A stretch of DNA of 35,179 nt from an uncultured Pseudomonadota bacterium (GTDB lineage Bacteria > Myxococcota_A > Bradymonadia > Bradymonadales > Bradymonadaceae), in assembly GCA_950059285.1 (NCBI GenBank), contig CATLTV010000034.1, positions 1 to 35,179 of the forward strand, read 5' to 3'. Shown here piece by piece: positions 9,138-18,002 of this stretch (its first letter is position 1; every line of letters starts with the position of its first letter). The translations under genes were made by a program, and so were the position numbers. The notes under the pieces were generated by a model. It ran no database searches and was not told the DNA's origin. It saw only the letters and a list, made by a program, of their open reading frames with translations.

Positions 9138-9511
9138 AATAGGCCTCTTATTATGCTCTTCTTACACACCAGATGTATGGTGGTGTCCCCTGTGACTATT
9201 CCTCGCACTAACCTCTGGCAACCATAACACATAAATTTGGCTTGCTCCATGCATTATCCCTACTGCCTCACCGCTTTTTGAATGTACACAAAAACCCCAC
9301 ACGCCCACACCATGGCGCCTCTCAGGCCAGGATTAACCCCACAGGTTCAACCGCACGCTTCACACCGCTTGCAATCGTGGAACTGTATTTGATTCCTCAC
9401 TTCACACCTCTTATGATGAAGGGAGCAGCTTTGCTCACAACGCCTCCCTTCCACATCGTGAGCACTTACAACATGCTGTATCATGAATGTTTTTAATAAT
9501 TGGATGAATTG
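9138..9511. other. 374-bp divergent intergenic region before the protease operon
   Basis: No believable gene. A short open frame at 9242-9496 lacks a ribosome site and has no coding look. It contains a candidate promoter at 9389-9417. Just downstream are two mutually exclusive small hairpins: GAAGGGAG at 9418-9425 pairing with 9444-9451, or GAGCA at 9423-9427 pairing with TGCTC at 9432-9436. These would sit in the 5' leader of the 9512 gene. Confidence 0.5.
9389..9417 (+). promoter_or_regulatory. Candidate sigma70 promoter of the protease operon
   Basis: TTGATT (9389-9394), 17-nt spacer, TATGAT (9412-9417), 94 nt upstream of the ATG at 9512. The match and spacing are seen; activity is inferred. 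Confidence 0.45.
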
Positions 9512-11491
9512 ATGCACAGATTACACTCACTTCACACACCCTGGCTTGCGCTACTTGTGACCTCACTTCTGGTGAGCTGCGAACAAGGAGGAGTGGATTC
9601 AGGCCCATATCCCTCATCGAACCCAAATCAACCTGCGCCCACCAATAACTCCACTTCAAACCCAGATGATCCTATCCCCTACATGCCCCCCGAGGTGATC
9701 CCAAACTCCACCGTGGGCAACAATAACAGTGGCTGGAACAACACCTCCACGGGCAATAACACCTCTCCAGGAAACAACTTTAACTCCACTGGCGCATCGG
9801 TAGGTGCAGCCTGTACACAGGACTCCGACTGTCGCGGTTATGGTGGCTGTATCACCGAGCCAAACGCTCCAGGTGGTTACTGCGTCACTGCCATGTGTGA
9901 CACCCTTGGTTGCGAAGATGAACGCGATCAATGCCTCGTGTTCCCTTTTGAAGACACCGAGGTTTCACTCTGCCTCAAAGGCTGCACCACACGTGAAGAT
10001 TGTCGTCAGGGTTACGATTGTCAGAGCGCCAACGGGATCAGCATCTGCTGGATCGAGGGCTCGCCCATGCCTGGAAACAACAACACGGGTAACCCTCCAG
10101 GTGATGGCCTTGATGGATCAAGCTGCACCGCCAACACCGACTGCACTGGCGGCCTCTGCATCCTTGATGTGGATGGTTGGCCACAGGGCTACTGCTCGTC
10201 GGGCTGCCAGTCTGATGCCGAGTGTAACGGTGATGACGCGGGCTCAACATGCACCACAAACCTCACCACGGGTGCGTCCTTTTGCCTTGATAACTGTCAC
10301 TCCAATGCAGACTGCCGCACAGGTTACCGCTGCGAACGACAGGGTACACGTGACGGCACATGCGCTCCCAACGTTCAGATTCAACCGGGTCAGGACCTCC
10401 AAAACCTCCCCTTTAATACCTCCTGCTATACACCTCAGGATGGCCTCGTCTTTGTCCCTTATGATGTGTTCCAGACGACAACATCCTACACGCTTGTCTT
10501 TCATGGAGACTTCAGCAACATCAACCCCTCCCAGGAAGTCCCAAGCATCGAACTCTTTGGCATCGAACGCCCTTCAGGTCCAGACCTCACACTTGGCACC
10601 TCTGATCTCGACTTTGGTGAAGACCTCTCGCAACTTGTTGATGGCCTCCCATCACTTGCACTGACCATTCCCTCAAACCCCTCAAAAACAGCTCAACTTC
10701 AGTCGGGAAGTCATCGCGCTGTCATTGGCACAAACGCTCAAAAACTCTGCGCCTACCTGGTGGAAGAAGACCAGCCAGGCGACCGCATCGATCTCAACCT
10801 CTACTTCAGCGGCGCGATGGGACTCTCTGCAAGCAGCGCCCCTGATGATCCAAACTTCCAGCGCGTCTTGCAGACGATGCACACACAACTCAACAACTCG
10901 GGCATCCAGCTCGGTAAAGTCCGCATGATGGACCTCTCTCCTGCGCTCGCTCAAACCTATCAGGCCCCCGATGTCAATCAGCTCTTCTCCATGGCCCAGG
11001 ACATCACACGCTCCCCAGGTTACGACCAGTATGATGCGCTCAGCCTGAACATCATCTTTGTACCTCGATTTGATGCTTCTCTCCCCTTCCTTGGCCTCTC
11101 CCTTGGCATTGGCTCACCTCCTGGACTCCATGGCACCGCCATGAGCGCCACCATCGCGAGCACGGAATACATCTACCAGTCACAACAAGACATCAACAAC
11201 AACACCATCGATGGTGGTAGCTACATGGGCCTCACGCTCGTTCATGAACTTGGCCACTTCCTTGGCCTGCACCACACCTCTGAGGCCCAGTTTGAGAAAA
11301 ACGATCCTCTGACAGACACACCTCAATGTGCCAGAAATACCGTCATCAGCGATTACAAGGCATGCCCCGATGTCAGCAACGCCATGTTCCCCTACATCTC
11401 TCACCCCTCCCCCTCATTTACTGCACAACAACAGGCCGTCTTGAAGGCCAGCACGCTGACCAAACCTTCCAGCACGGAGTTAGGACCATGA
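9512..11491 (+). CDS. Secreted lipoprotein metalloprotease, M43 (pappalysin/cytophagalysin)-like
   Basis: Predicted zinc endopeptidase anchored as a lipoprotein. From ATG 9512 it has 659 aa; a TTG at 9500 would add four residues. The lipobox is LLVSC with Cys23. Residues about 27-95 are a low-complexity Asn/Thr/Pro/Gly linker. About 100-290 hold disulfide modules of the CxxDSDC and CxxNTDC kind common in myxobacterial surface proteins. About 300-500 is a beta-rich region. The catalytic domain carries HELGHFLGLHH (578-588), the gluzincin/metzincin extended zinc site, followed by TDTPQC and a candidate Met-turn NAMFP (Met625), then SFTAQQQAVL, as in M43 peptidases. The stop overlaps the next start by 4 nt (ATGA), so translation is coupled. 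It is the first gene of a four-gene unit ending at 15168. Substrate unknown. Confidence 0.85.
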   Translation: MHRLHSLHTPWLALLVTSLLVSCEQGGVDSGPYPSSNPNQPAPTNNSTSNPDDPIPYMPPEVIPNSTVGNNNSGWNNTSTGNNTSPGNNFNSTGASVGAACTQDSDCRGYGGCITEPNAPGGYCVTAMCDTLGCEDERDQCLVFPFEDTEVSLCLKGCTTREDCRQGYDCQSANGISICWIEGSPMPGNNNTGNPPGDGLDGSSCTANTDCTGGLCILDVDGWPQGYCSSGCQSDAECNGDDAGSTCTTNLTTGASFCLDNCHSNADCRTGYRCERQGTRDGTCAPNVQIQPGQDLQNLPFNTSCYTPQDGLVFVPYDVFQTTTSYTLVFHGDFSNINPSQEVPSIELFGIERPSGPDLTLGTSDLDFGEDLSQLVDGLPSLALTIPSNPSKTAQLQSGSHRAVIGTNAQKLCAYLVEEDQPGDRIDLNLYFSGAMGLSASSAPDDPNFQRVLQTMHTQLNNSGIQLGKVRMMDLSPALAQTYQAPDVNQLFSMAQDITRSPGYDQYDALSLNIIFVPRFDASLPFLGLSLGIGSPPGLHGTAMSATIASTEYIYQSQQDINNNTIDGGSYMGLTLVHELGHFLGLHHTSEAQFEKNDPLTDTPQCARNTVISDYKACPDVSNAMFPYISHPSPSFTAQQQAVLKASTLTKPSSTELGP

Positions 11492-12033
11492 ATATTTTCA
11501 AACACTTAACCCTGCACATATCGCTACTTGCCTGTCTCACTCTTGCGCCCCTGTCTCTCCTTGCTCAAGACGATCAGGACGATCAAGACACCACCTCCTC
11601 ACCTGCACCACAGGACAGGGACACCATCAAACATGAGCAAAAACTCGTCTGGCAACTGCTCTCTGCGCACCATGATATGCCCACAAAAAAACAGCTACTC
11701 ATGGTCTCTGCTGACCCCGCCGCTCGCCTGACCGAAATCGTTCAAGGGACTCACCTCTTCGTTCTTCAGCGACGACGTGCTCTGCTTGTCCTCTCCAAAA
11801 ACTGGCCCAATGACCACACCCACGAGGTGATTCATTCGCTTATGTGGGACTCCATGCTCTACAGCCCATCACTCCATGCAGAGGCCATGTATGCGCTCGT
11901 GCACTACTACGGGGATGATGGCCTGAAACAGGTCATCTCCTACACCAAAACGAACGACCTGTGTCCTGTTGCCCTTATGGTCCTGAAGAAACACGCACCC
12001 AAAAGCATCCCAGACACCACCACATGCCGTTAA
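11488..12033 (+). CDS. Small exported helical (HEAT-like) protein
   Basis: Unrecognised family, 181 aa. The start at 11488 overlaps the protease stop as ATGA and has TTAGGA just upstream; a much longer in-frame extension inside the protease gene is a shadow. Residues 1-26 form a Sec signal peptide (hydrophobic LLACLTLAPLSLLA) cut before Gln-Asp. An acidic, Gln/Asp-rich stretch (QDDQDDQD) follows. Residues about 55-170 are made of short helices (ALLVLSKNWPND, AEAMYALVHYYGDDG, ALMVLKKHAPK) spaced like HEAT repeats, which suggests a protein-binding platform in the periplasm. Two Cys remain in the mature part. Translational coupling suggests that it works with the protease, for example as chaperone, inhibitor or adaptor; this is inference. 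Confidence 0.8.
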   Translation: MNIFKHLTLHISLLACLTLAPLSLLAQDDQDDQDTTSSPAPQDRDTIKHEQKLVWQLLSAHHDMPTKKQLLMVSADPAARLTEIVQGTHLFVLQRRRALLVLSKNWPNDHTHEVIHSLMWDSMLYSPSLHAEAMYALVHYYGDDGLKQVISYTKTNDLCPVALMVLKKHAPKSIPDTTTCR

Positions 12034-12063
12034 ACAGACCCCTCGCACACGACAAGGTCAATC

Positions 12064-13959
12064 ATGTTCAAGAAAAAAGAGTGGGCAGAACTTATCTCTG
12101 AAGTCTCTGAACTTGTCCCCATTACACCGCTGGCCAGGGCCAATGCCCCTGACAAGCTCAAGGACAACTACATTGATTACCTGCCTACACCACACATCGA
12201 CAGCTATTGCATCGAAGTCCCCGAGCTTGAACACACCTATGTCATCCTCTCGTACTCCAAGACCATCACCTACCTGAACCTTGTGATCCCCAGGCAGTTT
12301 ATCTGGAAAAATGCCACGATCCTGAATAAACACCAGGGCACAGCCTTCATGAACCTCGATGAGACGAGCATTCAACTCTGTGTTGAGAACTGGCTCGTGC
12401 CGCTCAATATCCCCATCTTTATGCTCTTCCATGATAGCGCCCTGCGCGCCATTGCGTCATGGAGCAGCGGCATGGCGGACAACGCCCTGAAACAAGGCCA
12501 CTCCACCACGCACGCCAACTGGATTGATGAATATTACATCTCCATTCAACGCTGCTATGTTGTCCCACGCGGGTGGCGAAAATCTCCGCTGGATTCTGGC
12601 CTCATTGAGCAACTTAAACTCGATATTCCTCGCCATTTCCAACTCGCGCAAACACTCGCAAAGACCAGAGTCCACATTCCATCACACTATGATGACCTCA
12701 TGGAATGGCTCAAGTTACGCTTCTTCACCCCACAGAATTACCCCACGCAACACGCGCCCACACTCGCCTTGTACCAGAAGAGCGCGCCCGACCTGTTGAT
12801 GGGGTGGTGGTATAACTCCAGTATCACAGCAGTCGTCTACAACGCACATCATGCACATTATCTGGAAGGGAGCACATACCACGCAGGCATGAAACACCTC
12901 ATGTTTGAAGCCCTGAATCATGTCGAGTGGTATCACCTGCGCACACGCATTTTACACCAGGAGCTCCAGTTCAAAAATACCATGGCGCACCAAAACAAAG
13001 GCGCCAGGAGTCCTCGTAAACCACTGCCAGCCCTGCGTGCCATGCAGTGCGTCTTGCAGGTTCACATCTTGCGTCATGACCAGGCCGCAACCTCGGGCTG
13101 GTTCACACAACCAAGCCACCTTCATGACACAGCGCTCCTCAGCGCATTCAAAGATGTCTACAGTGACCTACGCCCCATCCTACTTAGCTACATGATCGCA
13201 CATGAACTTGAACTTCAAGGCATGAGCACCATCCTCATGACCACGCCCGAAGGCAGCATTCGAGTCAAAGACTGGCACACACCAGACGGCAACCTTCGCC
13301 TTGATAATCAACATTTTGGCGCAGCAATAAGCCTTATTTGGTCGGCCTATCCATGGCAAGGTAGAGACCTCTCCTCATGGATGCTCGACCTGATCGAAGC
13401 ACGCTTTATTGCAGGAGATCTTCGTGTCGCAGACCTCATGATTCATCACCCCAATCATGTGTGCATCATGACCGATGTGTGCAAACAACATCCTCGTCGT
13501 GCAAGGTGGCTTGTCTCATGGCTTGCACATCACCCACAGGTTGCAGATGGCACACTGATGCAGGCGCTGTTCTTGCTCAGCGATGAACAGATCATCAGCC
13601 TTGATGAGCTTGAACTAAGCGCCATTTACGAACAACTTGAACGCGCAGACACCACGCTCCGACAACAACACATCAACAAGACCAAACTCATTGTCACACA
13701 GGCCGTCACCACACTTGGTGCAAGCTCCTTTGACCTGCTGGATAACATCCTCAAAGATGTCATGCACGCTGATATCATGACCCATATTCGTGTCACTGCC
13801 GAAAACCTGCCTCGCCTGAGCGCCAAACGACGCGCCTTGCTCCGTGAACAAAAAGAAGCCATCGCCAACTCGGATATCGAACAGGGACAGCTCTCACTCC
13901 ATCACCACGATGACTCACGACAGGGGGCGCTCTCCACAGTGGATGAACCAAAAACCTAA
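12064..13959 (+). CDS. Uncharacterised 631-aa cytoplasmic protein of the protease operon
   Basis: No family recognised. It starts 30 nt after the previous stop, with AAGGT 7 nt before the ATG. There is no signal peptide and no clear membrane span. The N-terminal 100 residues look alpha/beta (HTYVILSYSKTITYLNLVIP, QGTAFMNLDE). The middle is rich in His, Trp and Tyr (GWWYNSS, AHHAHYLEG, HVEWYHLR). The C-terminal third is helical, with a polar tail containing HHHDD. A bacterial enhancer-like or nuclease motif was looked for and not found. Being the only non-exported member of the unit, it could be an intracellular regulator or modifier of the exported partners, but the sequence does not say. Confidence 0.8.
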   Translation: MFKKKEWAELISEVSELVPITPLARANAPDKLKDNYIDYLPTPHIDSYCIEVPELEHTYVILSYSKTITYLNLVIPRQFIWKNATILNKHQGTAFMNLDETSIQLCVENWLVPLNIPIFMLFHDSALRAIASWSSGMADNALKQGHSTTHANWIDEYYISIQRCYVVPRGWRKSPLDSGLIEQLKLDIPRHFQLAQTLAKTRVHIPSHYDDLMEWLKLRFFTPQNYPTQHAPTLALYQKSAPDLLMGWWYNSSITAVVYNAHHAHYLEGSTYHAGMKHLMFEALNHVEWYHLRTRILHQELQFKNTMAHQNKGARSPRKPLPALRAMQCVLQVHILRHDQAATSGWFTQPSHLHDTALLSAFKDVYSDLRPILLSYMIAHELELQGMSTILMTTPEGSIRVKDWHTPDGNLRLDNQHFGAAISLIWSAYPWQGRDLSSWMLDLIEARFIAGDLRVADLMIHHPNHVCIMTDVCKQHPRRARWLVSWLAHHPQVADGTLMQALFLLSDEQIISLDELELSAIYEQLERADTTLRQQHINKTKLIVTQAVTTLGASSFDLLDNILKDVMHADIMTHIRVTAENLPRLSAKRRALLREQKEAIANSDIEQGQLSLHHHDDSRQGALSTVDEPKT

Positions 13960-14074
13960 AGCACAACACACCATTGGTCGTTGCAAGAATGAGGACTTCT
14001 GTCTTATGATCCACCACAGAGATCCTCCCCCATTACACTCCCTGTCATTCATGTATCCACACCGAGGCAAGCCC

Positions 14075-15094
14075 ATGAAACAATGGACTAAACTCTCGTT
14101 TATTATCGCGCTCTCCACCATTCTTTGTGCAGCGAGCCCCTCAAAGAAAAGCTCCTCTGACCATGTCACCGCCATCAGCTTCCATGAAAAAACAGGACAG
14201 CTCCTCGTGGGCTATGAGGATGGCAAACTTGCGCGCATTGATACTCGCAGAAAGCGCGGTAAACTCCACACCATGGACAGAAAGAAAAACGCGATCATCG
14301 CCATCGCACCCAATGGAGCAAGCGCTGTACTTGACTCCAAACCCATCGCAGTCATCGAGACAAAACGTGGCAAGCACCTCGCTGAAGTCTCCAAAATCGA
14401 TACGCTTGAAGATGCCGTCTACACCCCAAACGGTGACTATCTGCTGATCTCGGGGCCAGACAAGGTCCTCATCTGGAAAGATGCAAACAACCTCACCTCA
14501 CTCTCCAGAAAAGGGATTCGCCTTGAAGAATACCTCTCTCGACAGGATGGCGATCGCATCGCCTCTCTTGGCGAGATGCACGCGCAAATGAACCTCCTCG
14601 ATGAAGGCCCCACGCTCCTGTTTGGCAACAAGGAAGGCCTCCTCACGCTCTGGGATATGCGTAATGAACAGGAAGCAAACTTCATCGCAAAACTCCCGCT
14701 GCCACACACGGTCCGCATGATTCACGGCAAGATCGCGTTTGTCGCAAGCCAGGAAGATAAGCTGCTCCATGTCTTTTATCACGAAAATGGCAAAAGACTC
14801 GCGTGGGACAAGAGCATCAAGGCTGATGATGCACTGAGCACGCCAGAGGGCATCGCCATCGTCCTTGATAAAACCATCACGCTGCATCACCCCGACACAG
14901 GCGAAGTCATCTGGACGGATGATGCTCTGGCCGAAGGAGCCTCCTGTGGCATGGCATTCTGGCAACAGAAGAAAAAACAACACCTCGCAGTGTGCCAGGA
15001 CGACACCATCACGCTGTATGACATCACCTCTGGAAAAAAACTCTCCAGATACACACGCTCAAAGAGCACGATCAAATCACTCAAGATCAAATAA
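14075..15094 (+). CDS. Exported WD40/quinoprotein-like beta-propeller
   Basis: 339 aa from ATG 14075, which has GAGG 7 nt upstream; longer in-frame starts overlap the previous gene and lack ribosome sites. Residues 1-20 form a signal peptide (KLSFIIALSTILCAAS). The Cys before AAS does not fit a good lipobox, so free periplasmic export is more likely than lipidation. The mature protein shows repeated blade-like strands: VTAISFHEKTGQLLVGY, YLLISGPDKVLIWKD, TLLFGNKEGLLTLWD, IAIVLDKTITLHHPDTGEVI, HLAVCQDDTITLYD. About seven blades are expected. Such propellers usually bind proteins or small ligands and are not enzymes. It is the last gene of the unit, 115 nt after the 631-aa gene, and is followed within 5 nt by a 34-bp palindromic terminator. 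Confidence 0.82.
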   Translation: MKQWTKLSFIIALSTILCAASPSKKSSSDHVTAISFHEKTGQLLVGYEDGKLARIDTRRKRGKLHTMDRKKNAIIAIAPNGASAVLDSKPIAVIETKRGKHLAEVSKIDTLEDAVYTPNGDYLLISGPDKVLIWKDANNLTSLSRKGIRLEEYLSRQDGDRIASLGEMHAQMNLLDEGPTLLFGNKEGLLTLWDMRNEQEANFIAKLPLPHTVRMIHGKIAFVASQEDKLLHVFYHENGKRLAWDKSIKADDALSTPEGIAIVLDKTITLHHPDTGEVIWTDDALAEGASCGMAFWQQKKKQHLAVCQDDTITLYDITSGKKLSRYTRSKSTIKSLKIK

Positions 15095-15098
15095 AAGC

Positions 15099-15168
15099 GA
15101 GAGTAGTAGACACAAAGAAGGGGCAGGTTGATAAATCAACCTGCCCCTTCTTTGTGTCTACTACTCTC
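15099..15168 (+). terminator. 34-bp perfect palindromic terminator of the protease operon
   Basis: Arms 15099-15132 and 15135-15168 are perfectly complementary over 34 nt with only AA between them. The core is AAAGAAGGGGCAGG and its complement CCTGCCCCTTCTTT, closely related to the lpd palindrome. It lies 4 nt after the stop. The following 167 nt up to the pyrG stop show no gene or second hairpin, so it probably serves both convergent units. Confidence 0.85.
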
Positions 15169-15335
15169 TAATTACTTTTTAGAGCGTGATGGAGAAGGAG
15201 CTGTTGGAAGAAAAGCGAAGTAGAAGGCGTGGAGTTTAAGGAGCAAAAACCAAGAATAGTAGCCGTGTTACATTCTGTTTTTGCGACACCAAAATACGCG
15301 GTTTCTACAAGCTTTTCCGGACAGATCCTTCTTTA

Positions 15336-16976
15336 TTACGCTCTAGAATCAGCAACTTGAGAAGACTTCACGCATGCTGCAATGTAGCTTGCAAAGAGTG
15401 GGTGAGCCTTTGTAGGACGGCTCTTGAACTCTGGGTGGAACTGGCAGCCAAGATACCAGGGATGCTCGGCAAGTTCGACCATCTCGACGAGGTGGTCGTC
15501 AGGAGATGTACCACTGATAATCAGGCCAGCCTCCTGAAGACGCTCGCGGTAAGCGTTGTTGAACTCATAACGATGCCTGTGGCGCTCGCTAATTTCTTTC
15601 TCACCATAGATTTCAAGCGCGTGGCTACCTTCGGCAAGTTTGCAGGGGTATGCACCAAGACGCATGGTCGCGCCCATCTCTTCGATATCCTCCTGATCAG
15701 CCATCAATGCGATCACTGGCTCAGGGGTGTTGGCATCAAACTCAACGCTGTTTGCCTTCTTGAGACCCACCACGTGACGTGCATATTCGGTGACCATCAA
15801 CTGCATACCAAGGCAGATACCAAAGCAAGGAATCTTGGAGGTACGTGCGTGTTGAAGTGCACAGATCTTACCCTCGATACCACGCTCACCAAAACCACCA
15901 GGAATGAGGATACCATCGACATCCTTGAAGACCTCTTTGAGGTCCGCCTTGGGCAAGGTTTCGCTATCCACGAAGGTCAACTTGACCTTGGTTTCGTTGG
16001 CGATACCACCGTGAATGAGCGCCTCATTCAAAGACTTGTAACTCTCTGTAAGATCAACATATTTACCCACAATGGCGATATTCACTTCATGCTTGGGCTG
16101 CTCAAGACGTTTGATGATCTCACGCCATTCTCCAAGATCGGCAGCGCGAGACCAGATGTCGAGCGCATCCTTGCTTGCAAGTTCTGCGTCCATGCCTTGC
16201 TCGGCGAGCAGGACAGGAACCTCGTAAATCGACTTGGCATCACGAGCCGTGATGACGCGTGAGGGGCGCACATTACAGAACAACGCGATCTTGGCCTTGA
16301 GGTCCTCATCAAGCTCGCGGTCTGCACGACAGATCAGGAAGTCAGGCTGAATACCGATCTCGCGTAATGCCTTGACCGAGTGCTGTGTGGGCTTGGTCTT
16401 GATCTCATCTGCGGAGGGGATATAAGGCACAAGTGTCACGTGCAAGAACAACGCGTTCTCACGGCCCACATCTGCGCCAAGCTGCCTGATCGCCTCAAGG
16501 AAAGGCAAGGACTCAATATCACCCACGGTGCCGCCAACCTCGATAATGGCGAGGTCTGCTCCTGATGCCTCGGTGACCTTCATGATGCGACGCTTGATCT
16601 CATCAGTGATGTGCGGAATGACCTGAATGGTCTGTCCCAAATACTCGCCGCGACGCTCCTTGTTGATCACCGCATCATACACCTGACCGCTGGTGAAGTT
16701 GTTCTCGCGAGTCATACGCGCAGAGGTGAAGCGCTCGTAGTGTCCAAGGTCAAGGTCTGTCTCGGCACCATCATCGGTGACAAACACTTCGCCGTGCTGG
16801 AAAGGACTCATTGTACCAGGATCGACGTTGATGTACGGATCAAGCTTGATGAAGGTCACCCTCAATCCCCTGTTCTCCATCAATGCACCGATGGCCGAGG
16901 CGGTGAGCCCTTTACCAAGGCTTGAAATCACTCCTCCTGTGACAAATAAAAATTTTCTCTCGCGTTGATTTGTCAT
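15336..16976 (-). CDS. pyrG: CTP synthase
   Basis: Makes CTP from UTP, ATP and glutamine in the cytoplasm, the last step of pyrimidine nucleotide synthesis. At 546 aa it is full length. The N-terminal amidoligase domain starts with [20 protein letters not shown] (P-loop) and [20 protein letters not shown]. The C-terminal class I glutamine amidotransferase has the nucleophile elbow [11 protein letters not shown] (Cys near residue 388) and the His/Glu of FHPEFKSRP. The start at 16976 has TAGGGA a few nt upstream. A 13-bp hairpin followed by a T-rich run lies 55-97 nt upstream of the ATG and may be an attenuator. It stands alone, convergent with the protease operon and divergent from the barrel gene. 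Confidence 0.98.
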   Translation of the reverse strand: MTNQRERKFLFVTGGVISSLGKGLTASAIGALMENRGLRVTFIKLDPYINVDPGTMSPFQHGEVFVTDDGAETDLDLGHYERFTSARMTRENNFTSGQVYDAVINKERRGEYLGQTIQVIPHITDEIKRRIMKVTEASGADLAIIEVGGTVGDIESLPFLEAIRQLGADVGRENALFLHVTLVPYIPSADEIKTKPTQHSVKALREIGIQPDFLICRADRELDEDLKAKIALFCNVRPSRVITARDAKSIYEVPVLLAEQGMDAELASKDALDIWSRAADLGEWREIIKRLEQPKHEVNIAIVGKYVDLTESYKSLNEALIHGGIANETKVKLTFVDSETLPKADLKEVFKDVDGILIPGGFGERGIEGKICALQHARTSKIPCFGICLGMQLMVTEYARHVVGLKKANSVEFDANTPEPVIALMADQEDIEEMGATMRLGAYPCKLAEGSHALEIYGEKEISERHRHRYEFNNAYRERLQEAGLIISGTSPDDHLVEMVELAEHPWYLGCQFHPEFKSRPTKAHPLFASYIAACVKSSQVADSRA

Positions 16977-17296
16977 GGTCCCTACTTCACCCTAAAAGGC
17001 GTTCCGAAAGTATTTGAAATAAAACAAGAATGCAGTTCATGCGAAGTCGGCTCATGACCCGCATAAACTGCAACACTGATGTGCTCACACTGGCACACAC
17101 GCATGTATACCAGAGCGTCCCCGCGCTCGTTGGTGACTTATATAAGAAGCATTTCCACTTCTGGCAACACTTCTGTACAGGTTTTTTGCAGTACCCTTAA
17201 TTTTTAACGTTTTATGCACAATTTATCGTGGGGCTCGCGACAGACAGATCACCTATTTGCCTGACTTATGACATATTCCGCTCAAGGAGCCTCACC
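16977..17296. other. 320-bp divergent region between pyrG and the barrel gene
   Basis: No gene is seen. It contains the pyrG leader hairpin (17031-17072). An AT-rich segment at about 17180-17230 has runs of T and is probably the promoter area of the plus-strand gene, though no good -35/-10 pair could be fixed. Confidence 0.5.
17031..17072 (-). promoter_or_regulatory. pyrG: Hairpin plus T-rich run in the pyrG leader, possible attenuator
   Basis: TGCAGTTCATGCG (17031-17043) pairs with CGCATAAACTGCA (17060-17072) with one mismatch and a 16-nt loop. On the minus strand the stem is followed directly by TTCTTGTTTTATTTC, as in an intrinsic terminator, and pyrG starts 55 nt further on. Attenuation of pyrG is known in Bacillus; here it is inference from structure only. 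Confidence 0.4.
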
Positions 17297-17926
17297 ATGC
17301 ACGCCAAAACACCGATCGCTGCGCTCACTCTCATCACATCACTTTTGTGCACACAACATGTCATGGCTCAGGAGGTCTCAACCTCCACGCAGCGCACCAT
17401 TACTCCCTCCATCGGTGCTCGCATCGGCGGCTATGGCTTTCGACAGCTCAACCCCGAAACCGATCTCATCAACTGGGAAAACTGTCGCATGAACGGTGTT
17501 GGCATCTTTGGCAACTTTGACTTCAAGAACACCAAACTCTACTCCGAGATCTCACTGGACACATACTTTGCGACAGCACAAACCATGAACCAGGGCATTG
17601 ATCGCATCTCCTATCATACACAAGGTCTCCTGGGTTACAGGCTCCCCATCACACAATGGCTCGTCCCAAATATTCACCTTGGCGGTGGCGCAGAGCTGAC
17701 ACGCGTTGAGATCTTTCAAAAAACCGACAGCAGAATCACCCCCACTGGATTCATTGGTGTTGGTGGAGAACTCGTCATCAAAGACCTGCATTTTGGCATG
17801 GCTATCCGCACAAATGTCATGCAACTCCCTGAATACGAATGGAATGTAACAGGCGACTCTGCCTCACTTGAATACCATACAGAGCTGGCATCCCAGATGC
17901 TTTTCTCTGTCAGATATACGCTGTAA
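17297..17926 (+). CDS. Outer-membrane beta-barrel protein candidate
   Basis: 209 aa from ATG 17297, with AAGGAG 8 nt upstream; the in-frame extension to 17228 is not supported. Residues 1-25 form a Sec signal peptide (ALTLITSLLCTQHVMA cut before Gln-Glu). The mature part is made of alternating polar and hydrophobic strands with Gly-rich turns: GARIGGYGFRQL, GVGIFGNFDFKN, LYSEISLDTYFAT, LVPNIHLGGGAEL, TGFIGVGGELVI. It ends in LFSVRYTL, a typical outer-membrane protein terminus. The length suits an eight-stranded OmpA/OmpW-like barrel. The function is unknown. The stop codon lies inside the left arm of a 34-bp palindrome shared with convergent clpB. Confidence 0.75.
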   Translation: MHAKTPIAALTLITSLLCTQHVMAQEVSTSTQRTITPSIGARIGGYGFRQLNPETDLINWENCRMNGVGIFGNFDFKNTKLYSEISLDTYFATAQTMNQGIDRISYHTQGLLGYRLPITQWLVPNIHLGGGAELTRVEIFQKTDSRITPTGFIGVGGELVIKDLHFGMAIRTNVMQLPEYEWNVTGDSASLEYHTELASQMLFSVRYTL

Positions 17927-17991
17927 AAAGAAAGAGAGGGGGCGGCAAAAAATCGAAGATTTTTTGCCGCCCCCTCTCTTTCTTTTTACAG
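17921..17991. terminator. 34-bp perfect palindrome, bidirectional terminator between the barrel gene and clpB
   Basis: Arms 17921-17954 and 17958-17991 are perfectly complementary over 34 nt around the loop GAA, closed C-G (CGAAG). The A-rich outer left arm and T-rich outer right arm give a U-run on both strands. It contains the barrel gene stop codon and ends 11 nt before the clpB stop, so it can end both transcripts. The core GGCAAAAAATC-GAA-GATTTTTTGCC is nearly the same as that of the palindrome at 32297. Confidence 0.9.
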
Positions 17992-18002
17992 CCACAGTTT
18001 CT

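Noticed and set aside
9242-9496. 84-aa open frame upstream of the protease operon
   Set aside because: No ribosome site, unlikely composition, and it overlaps a better promoter candidate.
15357-16262. 301-aa plus-strand open frame opposite pyrG
   Set aside because: Antisense shadow of pyrG, which is identified beyond doubt.
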